Shown piece after piece: positions 33,724 through 42,502 of a DNA stretch of 64,000 bases. The notes under the pieces are model-generated. The model saw only the letters and a program-made list of their open reading frames with translations. It had not been told where the DNA came from and made no database searches. A program made the translations under genes and the position numbers. Source of the stretch: an uncultured Planctomycetaceae bacterium. GTDB taxonomy: Bacteria > Planctomycetota > Planctomycetia > Planctomycetales > Planctomycetaceae. The first letter of the stretch is position 1; every line of letters begins with the position of its first letter. The stretch spans positions 3,946 to 67,945 of the forward strand of contig CAIXQV010000257.1 in NCBI GenBank assembly GCA_903921605.1. The letters run 5' to 3'.

Positions 33724-34054
33724 ACGGTCCCCTGCCTTCACTCTTGAGCGGAAAAAACGAGCGTGGAACTCCAGCCCGTGTTCAAATAATCATTGACAAT
33801 AAACGATATTCGAGTGAATCGACCCTATTCACCGGGAACAGCGCGCGACGATAGGCACCTGCTGATCGCTCAACAGCTGCCTGCAATAGAACCCGCCTTT
33901 TTACTTCTTTGCACCGTCAGACGCTCGCTGGACACGAAGTGCCGAGCCTTCATTCACGAACGGGTCAACACACAGAAAATTTCAAACGCAAATCTCGTCT
34001 TCCACCGCCGGGACGAGAACGCCCCGGTCGGTGCAAACGAAAAGCTCAACTCAA
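33724..34054 (-). other. rplL-rpoB intergenic region
   Basis: In E. coli this gap holds an attenuator and RNase III site. Here 331 bp contain no gene. A perfect 6-bp inverted repeat, GTGAAT and ATTCAC (33814-33832), and a GC-rich CCGGG/CCCGG pair near 34010-34030 are visible. I cannot tell whether they attenuate transcription. No strong promoter is evident on the minus strand. Confidence 0.4.
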
Positions 34055-34456
34055 TTACTTAATGTCGCAGGTACCGCCAGCCGCGACGACTTCCGCCTTC
34101 AGCTTCTCGGCATCTTCCTTCGACAAACCTTCCTTCAGCGCCTTTGGAACGCCTTCGGTCAGGTCTTTAGCTTCCTTCAGGCCCAAGCCGGTCACAGCGC
34201 GAACCACTTTAATCACGCCAATCTTGTTCTCGCCGAACCCAGTCAACATGACTGTGAACTCAGTCTGCTCGACCTTTGCTTCAGCTGGAGCTGCCGGACC
34301 CGCCATCATGATGGCGCCACCACCAGCTGGCTCAATACCATGAACCTGCTTCAGGTAATCCACAACTCGCTTTGCTTCGAGCAAAGTGAGACCAACGATC
34401 TTATCGCCGAGTTCTTTGGTCTTGTCATCAAACTCAGTGGTCGCTTCCGCAGACAT
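34055..34456 (-). CDS. rplL: 50S ribosomal protein L7/L12
   Basis: L12 dimers form the ribosomal stalk that recruits translational GTPases. The 133-residue product has the N-terminal dimerisation helices, a short Gly/Ala/Pro hinge ([19 protein letters not shown]) and the C-terminal domain [68 protein letters not shown]. The linker is slightly more hydrophobic and methionine-rich than in E. coli. Confidence 0.97.
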   Translation of the reverse strand: MSAEATTEFDDKTKELGDKIVGLTLLEAKRVVDYLKQVHGIEPAGGGAIMMAGPAAPAEAKVEQTEFTVMLTGFGENKIGVIKVVRAVTGLGLKEAKDLTEGVPKALKEGLSKEDAEKLKAEVVAAGGTCDIK

Positions 34457-34523
34457 TGCCAGTACCTTTCTCTTTCGTACACTTGCTTTTCGTTAATCAA
34501 CTCTCAGCCGACCTGGTACTTCC

Positions 34524-35042
34524 CTAGGCCTGCTTTTCTTCCGACAAAGTCTTCAACTGGCCAGCCAAGCGACCACCCGGACCCTGCAGACACCCAGCCA
34601 GCTGACGCCCAGGAGCGAGCATCAACCCGGCAATCTCGCCAATCGTCTCTAGCCGACCGGCACTCTTACTCAGTGCATCCACAGCAGCTGCGTCGAGAGA
34701 TTCTCCCTCAACTGTGCCACCTTTAATCTCGAAATTCTTGATCTCTTTCGCCCATTTTGCGACGGACCGCGACAACGCAACGATGTCGTCCCCACCCCAA
34801 ACAAGCGTAGACGGCCCATTAAGAACCCCGGTGAGTCCATCGATGCCCTTGCGTTTCAACGCGTTGTTGGCAACCGAGTTCTTCACCGTCAACGCAGACA
34901 TCTGCTGCTTGCGCAACGCCAACCGCCACCGATTTGCCGTAATGGCGTCAACCTTCGAGCAGTCAACAACAATGAAATCCTTCACATCACCGATGCGCGA
35001 CTGGATATCAGCGATAACCATGTCTTTGACTTCACGACCCAT
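34524..35042 (-). CDS. rplJ: 50S ribosomal protein L10
   Basis: L10 anchors L12 dimers to the ribosome and regulates its own operon in E. coli. ATG 35042 gives MGREVKDM, 172 residues; GTG at 35051 is an alternative. The N-terminal RNA-binding half has QMSALTVKNSVANNALKR and GLTGVLNGPSTLVWGG; the C-terminal helix for L12 binding (GQLKTLSEEKQA) is short. No clear L10-leader structure fits the 38-bp gap to rplA. Confidence 0.94.
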   Translation of the reverse strand: MGREVKDMVIADIQSRIGDVKDFIVVDCSKVDAITANRWRLALRKQQMSALTVKNSVANNALKRKGIDGLTGVLNGPSTLVWGGDDIVALSRSVAKWAKEIKNFEIKGGTVEGESLDAAAVDALSKSAGRLETIGEIAGLMLAPGRQLAGCLQGPGGRLAGQLKTLSEEKQA

Positions 35043-35080
35043 TGTCTTCACTCACAAAAAATCGAACACGTCGGCCAAAA

Positions 35081-35785
35081 TCAAACAGCAACAACAATTG
35101 AAGGAAGCATTGTCGCTGACACAACAACACCACGCAAGTAAACACCCTTTGAAGCGCTCGGCTTAAGACTGCGGATATAACTGAGCAATGACTCAATGTT
35201 CTCCTGCAGCTTCACGACATCAAACGACATCTTGCCGACGACACAATGCAAGTTCGAACCGTTGTCAACCCGGAACTCGACTTTACCAGCCTTGTATTCC
35301 CGCACAGCTGTAGCAATATCCTGCGTCACAGTACCGGCTCGAGGACTCGGCATCAAACCACGAGGACCGAGAATACGACCAAGCGGCCCAACAACGCCCA
35401 TCATATCAGGTGTCGCGATGGCGACATCAAAGTCAAGCCAACCGTCCTTAATCTTGTCTGCCAGTTCCTTAGCACCAACAAAATCAGCACCCGCGGTTTG
35501 AGCAACCTTAACGTTCTCGCCCTGAGCGAAAACGAGAACTCGCTGAGACTTACCGATGCCATGAGGCAACACTATTGAGCCACGCACAATCTGATCCGCC
35601 TGCCGTGGATCAACACCCAAACGCAAGGCAATCTCTACGGTCTGATCGAACGCCACGCGCTTAATTGCTTTAGGAAGCGTATCCTCCAAGCCCTTCAACG
35701 CCTTCACCGCGTCAGGCAGAGCCAAAACGCCGAGCTCGCTCGCCTTCTTGGAAAGAGTCTTCATCCGCTTTGACTGAGCAGCCAT
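35081..35785 (-). CDS. rplA: 50S ribosomal protein L1
   Basis: L1 forms the L1 stalk at the E site. ATG 35785 follows AGGTGC, giving 234 residues. The family motifs [73 protein letters not shown] and [17 protein letters not shown] are present. It lies between rplK and rplJ, as usual. Confidence 0.97.
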   Translation of the reverse strand: MAAQSKRMKTLSKKASELGVLALPDAVKALKGLEDTLPKAIKRVAFDQTVEIALRLGVDPRQADQIVRGSIVLPHGIGKSQRVLVFAQGENVKVAQTAGADFVGAKELADKIKDGWLDFDVAIATPDMMGVVGPLGRILGPRGLMPSPRAGTVTQDIATAVREYKAGKVEFRVDNGSNLHCVVGKMSFDVVKLQENIESLLSYIRSLKPSASKGVYLRGVVVSATMLPSIVVAV

Positions 35786-35840
35786 GTCGAGCACCTACGC
35801 CGAAACCAAAAAAACTAAACGCAAAAACCAACCAACTAAA

Positions 35841-36272
35841 CTAGTCGATCACTTCCAAACCCATACTTCGCGCGGTCCCGGCAATCATCTTCCGAGCCTG
35901 CTCAGGAGACGATGCATTCAGATCCTCGTACTTCTGCTTGGCGATCTGATCCAATTGCGCCGTGGTAACACTACCGACCTTACTCTTCAAAGGACTCCCC
36001 GAGCCTTTGGCAACACCAGCCGCCTTCTTCAACAACACCGCAGCAGGAGGACTCTTCAACACAAACTCGAAGGTTCGGTCATTATAGACCGTAATAACGC
36101 AGGGAATGGTGATCCCCATCATATCGCGAGTCTTTTCATTAAACTGCGACACGAATTGGCCAATGTTGACGCCATGCGGCCCAAGCGCAGTACCCACCGG
36201 CGGCGCCGGAGTAGCCTGACCACCCGTCACCTGAACCTTAATCTGAGCAGTAACCGCACGCGCTTTACCCAT
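35841..36272 (-). CDS. rplK: 50S ribosomal protein L11
   Basis: L11 binds the GTPase-associated centre and is the thiostrepton target. ATG 36272 gives MGKARAVTAQIKVQVTGG; an upstream extension is unsupported. The 143-residue product has QATPAPPVGTALGPHGVNIGQFVSQFNEKT, the proline-rich N-terminal switch, FEFVLKSPPAAVLLKKAAG and AGTARSMGLEV at the end. Gene order nusG-rplK-rplA is standard. Confidence 0.97.
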   Translation of the reverse strand: MGKARAVTAQIKVQVTGGQATPAPPVGTALGPHGVNIGQFVSQFNEKTRDMMGITIPCVITVYNDRTFEFVLKSPPAAVLLKKAAGVAKGSGSPLKSKVGSVTTAQLDQIAKQKYEDLNASSPEQARKMIAGTARSMGLEVID

Positions 36273-36307
36273 GACCCAACCAACCCAGCAATACAAAAAG
36301 CGAAACG

Positions 36308-36877
36308 TCAAACAGACTCGATCTGCCAATGATCCAACTCGACAGGCGTTGAGCGACCGAAAATCTCGATCAACACAGACACCTTACCATTGTGCTCGTC
36401 AATACCCTCAACCGCGCCTTCGAAGTTCTCGAAGGTACCCTCACGAATCTTGACAACATCCCCAACTGAAAACTGTATCTTAACCTTCGGCGCGGCACCA
36501 ACCTGCTGCTCAGCCCGACCAAGCATTCGATCCACTTCGTGCTGCTCCATCGGAAGCGGCTTACCAGCCGCACCCGCAAAATCACCCACACCACCTGTAT
36601 CTCTCACGAGGTACCATGTGTCATCATTCAGAATCATCTGAATCATGATATACCCCGGAAACAGCTTTCGATCTTGCTCCTTGGGCGAACCACCGCGAGT
36701 GTCAACCACCTTCTCCGAGGGTATAACAATGTCTCCGAAGAACTCCTCCAGACCCTCCAACTTAATCTTCTTCAGCAGCGCCTCGCGAATTGTTCTTTCG
36801 CGATTCGTCTGAACTTTCAACACATACCAAAGCATGTCACTGGCCGCAGAACTTCCGACCGCTGCGTCTTTTGCCAT
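36308..36877 (-). CDS. nusG: Transcription antitermination/termination factor NusG
   Basis: NusG binds the RNA polymerase clamp and links to Rho or S10. The 189-residue product has an NGN domain ([52 protein letters not shown]) and a C-terminal KOW domain ([25 protein letters not shown]). The N-terminus carries about 14 extra residues before the NGN strand. It lies between secE and rplK. Confidence 0.97.
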   Translation of the reverse strand: MAKDAAVGSSAASDMLWYVLKVQTNRERTIREALLKKIKLEGLEEFFGDIVIPSEKVVDTRGGSPKEQDRKLFPGYIMIQMILNDDTWYLVRDTGGVGDFAGAAGKPLPMEQHEVDRMLGRAEQQVGAAPKVKIQFSVGDVVKIREGTFENFEGAVEGIDEHNGKVSVLIEIFGRSTPVELDHWQIESV

Positions 36878-36995
36878 CGAGACATACTCCTAAAAATTGA
36901 ATCGCCAAAATGGGCCGCGTATGTTGATGCTGAAAATTCCAAATTGCAACCACCAACGCCAACCGATTGCAAACTTGAACAGCACTTACGCACAA

Positions 36996-37433
36996 CTACG
37001 ACTTGTATTCAGTAAAGCCGATAAAGCTGAACAACCAAGTCCAGAGCAAATCAATAAGAAACAAAAACACACCGAGCGAGAACATCGCGACGAGGACCAC
37101 GATCGTCGCCTGAATCACCTCGTGACGAGACGGCCAAGTTACCTTTTCTAGCTCTGACTCAACAGAAACCAAAAAATCAGCAAACTTTGGGATATTAACC
37201 GCACGAAACGCAATCCAGCTGCTCACCGCCCAAATCAAAGCGGGAACACCAATCCTTACGGCCTTCGCCGAAGTACCTAGCATCCCATTTGCCAGCGTCA
37301 AGCACCCAAAGGCGGCAATGACCACTATGGCGAAGAAAGTGAACTGTCGAACCATTCGACCTTGGCTGGACTTATACACTCCAAAGCGAAACAATTCCGG
37401 CACCAGAGAAGCACCCGTACTTTTGCTCGACAT
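36996..37433 (-). CDS. secE: Preprotein translocase subunit SecE, three-span form
   Basis: SecE clamps SecY in the inner-membrane translocon. ATG 37433 gives 145 residues. The conserved SecE core FLVSVESELEKVTWPSRHEVIQATIVVLVAM and last transmembrane helix lie at the C-terminus, preceded by two extra hydrophobic spans (about residues 31-50 and 60-78). Most bacteria outside the proteobacteria have a one-span SecE, so this resembles E. coli's three-span architecture. It lies between tRNA-Trp and nusG. Confidence 0.93.
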   Translation of the reverse strand: MSSKSTGASLVPELFRFGVYKSSQGRMVRQFTFFAIVVIAAFGCLTLANGMLGTSAKAVRIGVPALIWAVSSWIAFRAVNIPKFADFLVSVESELEKVTWPSRHEVIQATIVVLVAMFSLGVFLFLIDLLWTWLFSFIGFTEYKS

Positions 37434-37499
37434 TTGACGCCCAACAACGGTTAAACAGAACCAATCAGCAAACCCAAAACGAACAAAACCAGCAACAAG

Positions 37500-37572
<73 letters not shown>

Positions 37573-37592
37573 TCGATCCAGACCACGAGGGT

Positions 37593-37745
37593 CTATTTCT
37601 TTCGAGACTCTTTATGCAGCGTGTGTCGACGAAGTCTCGGACAATACTTCATCAGTTCCAGCCGCTCAGTTCCTCGAGTCTCTTTGATTACGCGGTAATT
37701 CCGCTGCCCGGACTCCGTGCACTCAAGCCAAACATACTCTCGCAT
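37593..37745 (-). CDS. rpmG: 50S ribosomal protein L33
   Basis: The 50-residue product starts MREYVWLECTESGQRNYR and ends YCPRLRRHTLHKESRKK. L33 has zinc (two CxxC) and zinc-free forms; here only one cysteine of each pair remains (C9 and C35), with CTEC changed to CTES and CPRC to CPRL, so this is the zinc-free C- form. It lies between tuf and tRNA-Trp. A longer frame from 37814 is not supported. Confidence 0.93.
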   Translation of the reverse strand: MREYVWLECTESGQRNYRVIKETRGTERLELMKYCPRLRRHTLHKESRKK

Positions 37746-37826
37746 GACAAAACCTCGAAGCCAAAAAGCGAAACTGCCTGCTGACAAAACCGCCAGCAGG
37801 CAGCCCAAATCCACATTACCGAGCTA

Positions 37827-39023
37827 TTACTTAATGATCTTTGTCACAACTCCTGAACCAACAGTCTTTCCGCCTTCGCGGATAGCGAAGCGGCTCTGCT
37901 CCACCAACGCAATTGGCTTACCCAACTCGACTTCCACCTTCACATTGTCACCAGGCATGCACATCTCGGCACCACCAAGCAATGTAGTTGAACCCGTCAC
38001 GTCAGTTGTACGGAAGTAAAACTGAGGGCGGTAACCAGTGAAGAAAGGTGTATGACGACCACCTTCTTCTTTGCTCAGAACGTACACTTCGGCCTCGAAC
38101 TGAGTGTGCGGCTTAATCGAGTTGTTTGCAGCAAGAACCTGGCCTCGCTGAATGTCTTCCTTCTTCAAACCACGCAGAAGAATACCAACATTGTCCCCAG
38201 CAATTCCCTGATCCAGAGTCTTCTGGAACATCTCAACACCGGTAACAGTGGTTTCCTGAGTGTCTCGAAGACCGATAACCTGAATCTTCTCGCCGACCTT
38301 CACGACACCAGCCTCAATTCGCCCAGTCGCAACAGTACCGCGACCTTCGATAGAGAACACATCTTCCACGGCCATGAGAAACGGCTTGTCACTCGCACGT
38401 TTCGGCTCTGGAATCGAACTGTCGAGAGCTTCCATCAACTCTGTGATACAGGCGCTGAATTTCACGTCTGCCGGATTGTCCAGAGCGCCACGCGCGTTAC
38501 CTTTAACCAATTTGATGTCGTCGCCAGGAAAGCCATACTTCGTCAACAACTCGCGAACTTCCATCTCGACGAGATCCAGCAACTCCAGATCATCGACAAG
38601 GTCGCACTTGTTCAGAAAGACTACCAGAGCAGGAACACCCACCTGGCGTGCCAGAAGAATATGCTCGCGAGTCTGAGGCATCGGCCCGTCAGCCGCTGAC
38701 ACCACGAGGATCGCTCCATCCATCTGAGCAGCACCGGTAATCATGTTTTTGATATAGTCAGCGTGACCCGGACAATCGATGTGAGCATAGTGCCGATTTG
38801 GCGTTTCGTACTCAACATGGCTCGCCGCAATGGTCACAGTCTTGGTTGCGTCACGAACCGTACCGCCCTTGGCGATATCCGAATAGGCCTTAATAGTTGC
38901 GAGACCCTTAGCAGCCTGAACCGCAAGAATTGCCGCTGTTGTTGTCGTCTTGCCGTGGTCAATGTGACCGATGGTTCCCACGTTAACGTGCGGCTTCGTT
39001 CGCTCAAACGTACCCTTTGCCAT
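37827..39023 (-). CDS. tuf: Translation elongation factor Tu
   Basis: EF-Tu delivers aminoacyl-tRNA to the ribosome. The 398-residue product has [32 protein letters not shown] (G1), DCPGHADY (G3), NKCDLVDD (G4) and the C-terminal domain with [16 protein letters not shown] and [19 protein letters not shown]. It lies between tRNA-Thr(GGT) and rpmG. This is the only tuf in the window. Confidence 0.98.
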   Translation of the reverse strand: MAKGTFERTKPHVNVGTIGHIDHGKTTTTAAILAVQAAKGLATIKAYSDIAKGGTVRDATKTVTIAASHVEYETPNRHYAHIDCPGHADYIKNMITGAAQMDGAILVVSAADGPMPQTREHILLARQVGVPALVVFLNKCDLVDDLELLDLVEMEVRELLTKYGFPGDDIKLVKGNARGALDNPADVKFSACITELMEALDSSIPEPKRASDKPFLMAVEDVFSIEGRGTVATGRIEAGVVKVGEKIQVIGLRDTQETTVTGVEMFQKTLDQGIAGDNVGILLRGLKKEDIQRGQVLAANNSIKPHTQFEAEVYVLSKEEGGRHTPFFTGYRPQFYFRTTDVTGSTTLLGGAEMCMPGDNVKVEVELGKPIALVEQSRFAIREGGKTVGSGVVTKIIK

Positions 39024-39156
39024 TACCCCAACTCCAGATCAAACTGTGCCAGGACACCAAACGAAGCCCGGCAAATTAACCACGAAAAGAACCCAACAGC
39101 ACCTCACCGCGAGGCACCACCACACACAACGAAACAACCACCCACCCTAGCAGAAA

Positions 39157-39229
39157 AGCTGCTGAAGGGACTTGAACCCTTGACCCCGTCCTTACCAAGG
39201 ACGTACTCTACCAACTGAGCTACAGCAGC
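39157..39229 (-). tRNA. trnT: tRNA-Thr (GGT anticodon)
   Basis: The minus strand forms a 73-nt cloverleaf with acceptor GCTGCTG/CAGCAGC, D-arm TAGCTCAGTTGGTAGAG, anticodon stem CGTCC/GGACG with loop TTGGTAA (GGT), T-arm GGTTCAAGTCC and discriminator U. No CCA is encoded. It lies 133 bp upstream of tuf, the same place as thrT in E. coli. Confidence 0.95.
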
Positions 39230-39264
39230 AATCTCCGCGATCAAGCTGTCCCCAGAACGCAAAG

Positions 39265-39335
<71 letters not shown>

Positions 39336-39408
39336 GTCGCTGGAACATCTGGACAGCCCCAACACAGCATCTCGCGAAACCCAAAACTTACGCCTGAGCC
39401 GAGAGAAA

Positions 39409-39491
39409 TGGGGGAAACAGGATTCGAACCTGTGAAGGCTTACGCCACCAGATTTACAGTCTGGCCCCTTTGGCCGCTCAGGTATTCCCCC
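39409..39491 (-). tRNA. trnY: tRNA-Tyr (GTA anticodon)
   Basis: This 83-nt class II tRNA has acceptor GGGGGAA/TTCCCCC, a D-arm starting CCTGAGCGGCCAAAGG, anticodon stem CCAGA/TCTGG with loop CTGTAAA (GTA), a long variable arm (TGGCGTAAGCCTTC), T-arm with GGTTCGAATCC and discriminator A. No CCA is encoded. Confidence 0.95.
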
Positions 39492-39582
39492 TTTTACACA
39501 CTCCAAACACGAATACTCTCAAATTAGCCAGCACCTGCGAATGCACAGCACCATGAGAGGTCCCGGCTCGAAGGTTCGCGGA

Positions 39583-39655
<73 letters not shown>

Positions 39656-39683
39656 GCGGACCGGATGCGGTGGCGAGTCGCGG

Positions 39684-39711
39684 AGTATAGCAATCGGTTC
39701 TCGTCAGGCAA
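39684..39711 (-). promoter_or_regulatory. Promoter of the tRNA-tuf operon
   Basis: On the minus strand TATACT (39689 to 39684) forms an extended -10 box (TGCTATACT), with TTGCCT (39711 to 39706) 16 nt upstream as a -35. Transcription would start near 39677, about 20 bp before the first tRNA. The segment after the -10 is GC-rich (CCGCG), as in stringently controlled stable-RNA promoters; that link is inferred. Confidence 0.6.
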
Positions 39712-39887
39712 GGCAGATCCCGGAAAGCTCCCAACAACGGGGCAACTCCCGATCCTGGCGGGAATATTTCCCCAGAATTGGCTCCGATCGCGCCTGACAA
39801 AACCTTGTTTTCAACCCGTCAACTCATCGGCCGTCCGATGGATCCCCATGTTGTCGACAGGCGAACCACCTTTCTCTACAGTTTTTC

Positions 39888-41033
39888 TCAAAAGCCGGGA
39901 ATCTCAAAAGACCGACGTTCGGCTATTCGTCGCAGCTTCTCCAAAGTCCTTACCTCAATCTGGCGTACGCGTTCCTTAGTAACACCCAGTCGCGTACCAA
40001 CCTCTTCGAGTGTTTCTGGTTCAACACTTTCCCCGAGCCCAAATCGACAAGATATGACCTTTTGTTCACGCCCATCTAGCTCGCCGAGTAGCTCCTGAAT
40101 GACAGCTCTCTGAGACCGGTTCGCATGTTCATCACTGAAGAAGGCGCCTCGTTGTTCGGCGGACTGAGTGAAAATTTCTTCCTGCCCCGTCTGAAACCGG
40201 GTCAACCGTTGGTGCTCGGCGGGAACCGAGCGAGTGAAATTCTTCAAAATAGCCCACGAGGCATAAGTTGAAAACTTGTTTCCCCGGGCGTAGTCAAACT
40301 TTTCAACGGCCCGAATCAAGGAGATATTGCCATCACTGACCAGCTCAAAGAAGCCCGTGTTTGACTTGAGATATCTCTTCGCGATTGAGACAACCAAGCG
40401 TAAGTTCGACTTAATCAGCAGGTTTTTGATTCCCGAGATCTCCCCCAGAAGTCGCTCAAGACGAGAAATCAGCCGAGCAGAAGGTTTCGAAGAATCCAAG
40501 CCTGCTCGCAGTTGCAGAAATTGAAACTTCCTGAAGTTCATCTTGCGAAAGTAGTGCTGCTCCTCTGCCTTGGTCAACAACCTGACCCTGTAGAGTTCTC
40601 CGAGGTAGGCTGGCAAGCCTGACGGCATCCGCGCAGGGCGTTCGTCTTCGGAAACCTCTGGCGGCTTCCCACAAATGACGGCCTCCGCGGATGGACTTCG
40701 GAACTGATTGTTGTCTATAAACTCGACAACTTCCGCCAGTACTCTACGAGCCCGTGCCTGCACCAAGGCGGCATGGACTGCTGTTCGACTGACGTGGAAA
40801 CTTTGCGCCAGACACTCAACGCTTTGCCCCTGCTCTGCTTTTACAAGCATCCTTTCCCCAATAGTCTGAGGGGATTCCGGCATATCTGTGGCGAGATGCA
40901 GCTCTTCTCTGCTCAAGGACGAACTTCCCTGAGCCTCGCACGAGAAACCGCTGGCGGATCTTAAACCCCAGCTATTAGCTCTCGCCAACGACTCACTGAC
41001 ATTCGGCTCATTTGGATTTACTGCGCTAACCAT
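39888..41033 (-). CDS. Divergent sigma-70 family RNA polymerase sigma factor
   Basis: The 381-residue product has region 2 (LIKSNLRLVVSIAKRYLKSNTGFFELVSDGNISLIRAVEKFDYARGNKFSTYASWAILKNFTRS) and region 4 (ELDGREQKVISCRFGLG then EEVGTRLGVTKERVRQIEVRTLEKLRR). It lacks region 1.1, and the aromatic melting residues of the ATWWIRQ motif are altered (ASWAILK). The first 110 residues include a helix-turn-helix-like segment (SVECLAQSFHVSRTAVHAALVQAR). It resembles planctomycete group sigma factors of unknown regulon. GGGAG lies 6 nt before the ATG. No anti-sigma gene is adjacent. Confidence 0.88.
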   Translation of the reverse strand: MVSAVNPNEPNVSESLARANSWGLRSASGFSCEAQGSSSLSREELHLATDMPESPQTIGERMLVKAEQGQSVECLAQSFHVSRTAVHAALVQARARRVLAEVVEFIDNNQFRSPSAEAVICGKPPEVSEDERPARMPSGLPAYLGELYRVRLLTKAEEQHYFRKMNFRKFQFLQLRAGLDSSKPSARLISRLERLLGEISGIKNLLIKSNLRLVVSIAKRYLKSNTGFFELVSDGNISLIRAVEKFDYARGNKFSTYASWAILKNFTRSVPAEHQRLTRFQTGQEEIFTQSAEQRGAFFSDEHANRSQRAVIQELLGELDGREQKVISCRFGLGESVEPETLEEVGTRLGVTKERVRQIEVRTLEKLRRIAERRSFEIPGF

Positions 41034-41951
41034 GACTGACTCCCTTGTCTGCTTAACACCTGGGGCGGTGAAACGTTCTGGACAATGAAAGGGTTTGGGG
41101 GATTTCCTTGCGATCTGTCTCTATGCCGTCTGCTGACACTTGAACGGACTGTTTTGCGAAAACGTCGCTCATGTTCTTCACAGCAAATGGCGGACCAACA
41201 CTCTCTGGTCAATTTGCCAACTTGGCTTACCACCCAGGCTCAGGCCGTTTGACCGCTTGAGTAGTTGCCTGCACGAGCGTAAATCGCCGGTCAAATAAAA
41301 AAATCGCGGTAACCGCTGATGTTTCCAGGAGTATTCAAGGAAGTTCGGGCCAAATATCTGAACTAAAGCCCTCCCCCGAGAGATTCTCACCGTTACCGAC
41401 GGCCCCACGTTTGGCCAGCTTGTCCTTGCTTCTTTGTAATTGCGTAAATCAGAGACGCCAAGATTACAATTATGTTCGCGCGGACGGGCCGTTATCATTG
41501 TGAATACAACATGTTGTCATATTCCACAGGGAGCGTCGTGTTTCCTGCTCGACACAACGACCACCAAGGATGGTCTTGAGGCAAATAGTTTTTATTCTGG
41601 CGGTTGCCAGGGGCAGACGTTTTTGGTTTAAAGCTGCAGACCTTCTTGAAAGCCGCTCTTTTCTTTGGTCACAGCTCAGAAGTTCAGGGAGTAGAGTCAT
41701 TCTGCTGCGGATCGCACACACAGAGGAAAACTGCTTCACCCCAAAGGATTAAATTCCCGGACGAGAACTCCACGGTGCTCCGCAAACGTTTGGCTGCAAA
41801 TGTGTTAGCTTTAAGAGCAAAAGCCGGAACGGCAGTTGCCGATTTATTCTTCCCGAGCTTCAGGAATTCAATGCAGGCTCCGCATTTCAACGGCAAGGCG
41901 ATGGAATTCCTTCCTATTTCGGGCACGTCCATAACCCCAAGATGATCGAGC
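41034..41951. other. Long intergenic region upstream of the sigma factor
   Basis: This 918-bp stretch lies between the divergent sigma-factor gene and a small membrane-protein gene. Frames of 60-110 codons exist on both strands, but none has a recognisable motif, signal peptide or good ribosome-binding site. It could hold regulatory DNA for the sigma factor or a decayed gene. I found no convincing -35/-10 pair, RNA gene or strong repeat. Confidence 0.5.
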
Positions 41952-42428
41952 ATGGGAACAACCTACATCTTCATCGCCTTCGGATCATTCGTATGGCTCT
42001 TCGGCATTGCGATGGTGGCTTGGCATATTCGCCAACATCGGTCCGTTATGAATGATGCCGGCCTCTCTCCGCCGGACTTCAAGTTTCACGAATCCCAGTA
42101 TCGTCGTCGAATGCAGACCTCTGCCTTGACGATTACACTTGGGGCGTTGATCGCAATGTGCGACTATCTTCCACAGTTCAGAGCCTCTCTGGGCTTTGCT
42201 GCGGGCTACATCGCGACACTCCTGTTGCTTTCAATGTGGCTTGTGCTCCTGGCAATTGGTGATGCTTTTGCCAGTCGAGTCCATATGCAGCAATCGATCC
42301 GTCGTAATAGACAAACCAGAGCTGCACTTCAGGAAGCCATTGATGAGTTACGACGTCAGCAGGACCACTCCATGAAACCGCATTCAGATGATTTGACGAT
42401 CAGTGCGCCCGACTTCAAAGGGCATTGA
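41952..42428 (+). CDS. Hypothetical membrane protein
   Basis: The 158-residue product has an N-terminal span (TYIFIAFGSFVWLFGIAMVAW), two further hydrophobic spans (about 56-72 and 79-103) and a charged, amphipathic C-terminal helix (RNRQTRAALQEAIDELRRQQ) that probably faces the cytoplasm. I do not recognise the family. It is convergent with the histidine kinase gene. The ribosome-binding site is weak, so the start is uncertain. Confidence 0.65.
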   Translation: MGTTYIFIAFGSFVWLFGIAMVAWHIRQHRSVMNDAGLSPPDFKFHESQYRRRMQTSALTITLGALIAMCDYLPQFRASLGFAAGYIATLLLLSMWLVLLAIGDAFASRVHMQQSIRRNRQTRAALQEAIDELRRQQDHSMKPHSDDLTISAPDFKGH

Positions 42429-42502
42429 GAGCCAAAACCAAACATGATGGCGGAATCTGGGTGAGGTGTGGATGTTTCCATTCAGAGCCCCGCCAGCACG
42501 GA

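Noticed and set aside
41604..41953. Overlapping frames of about 90-113 codons on both strands
   Set aside because: No motif, signal peptide or good ribosome-binding site; kept as intergenic.
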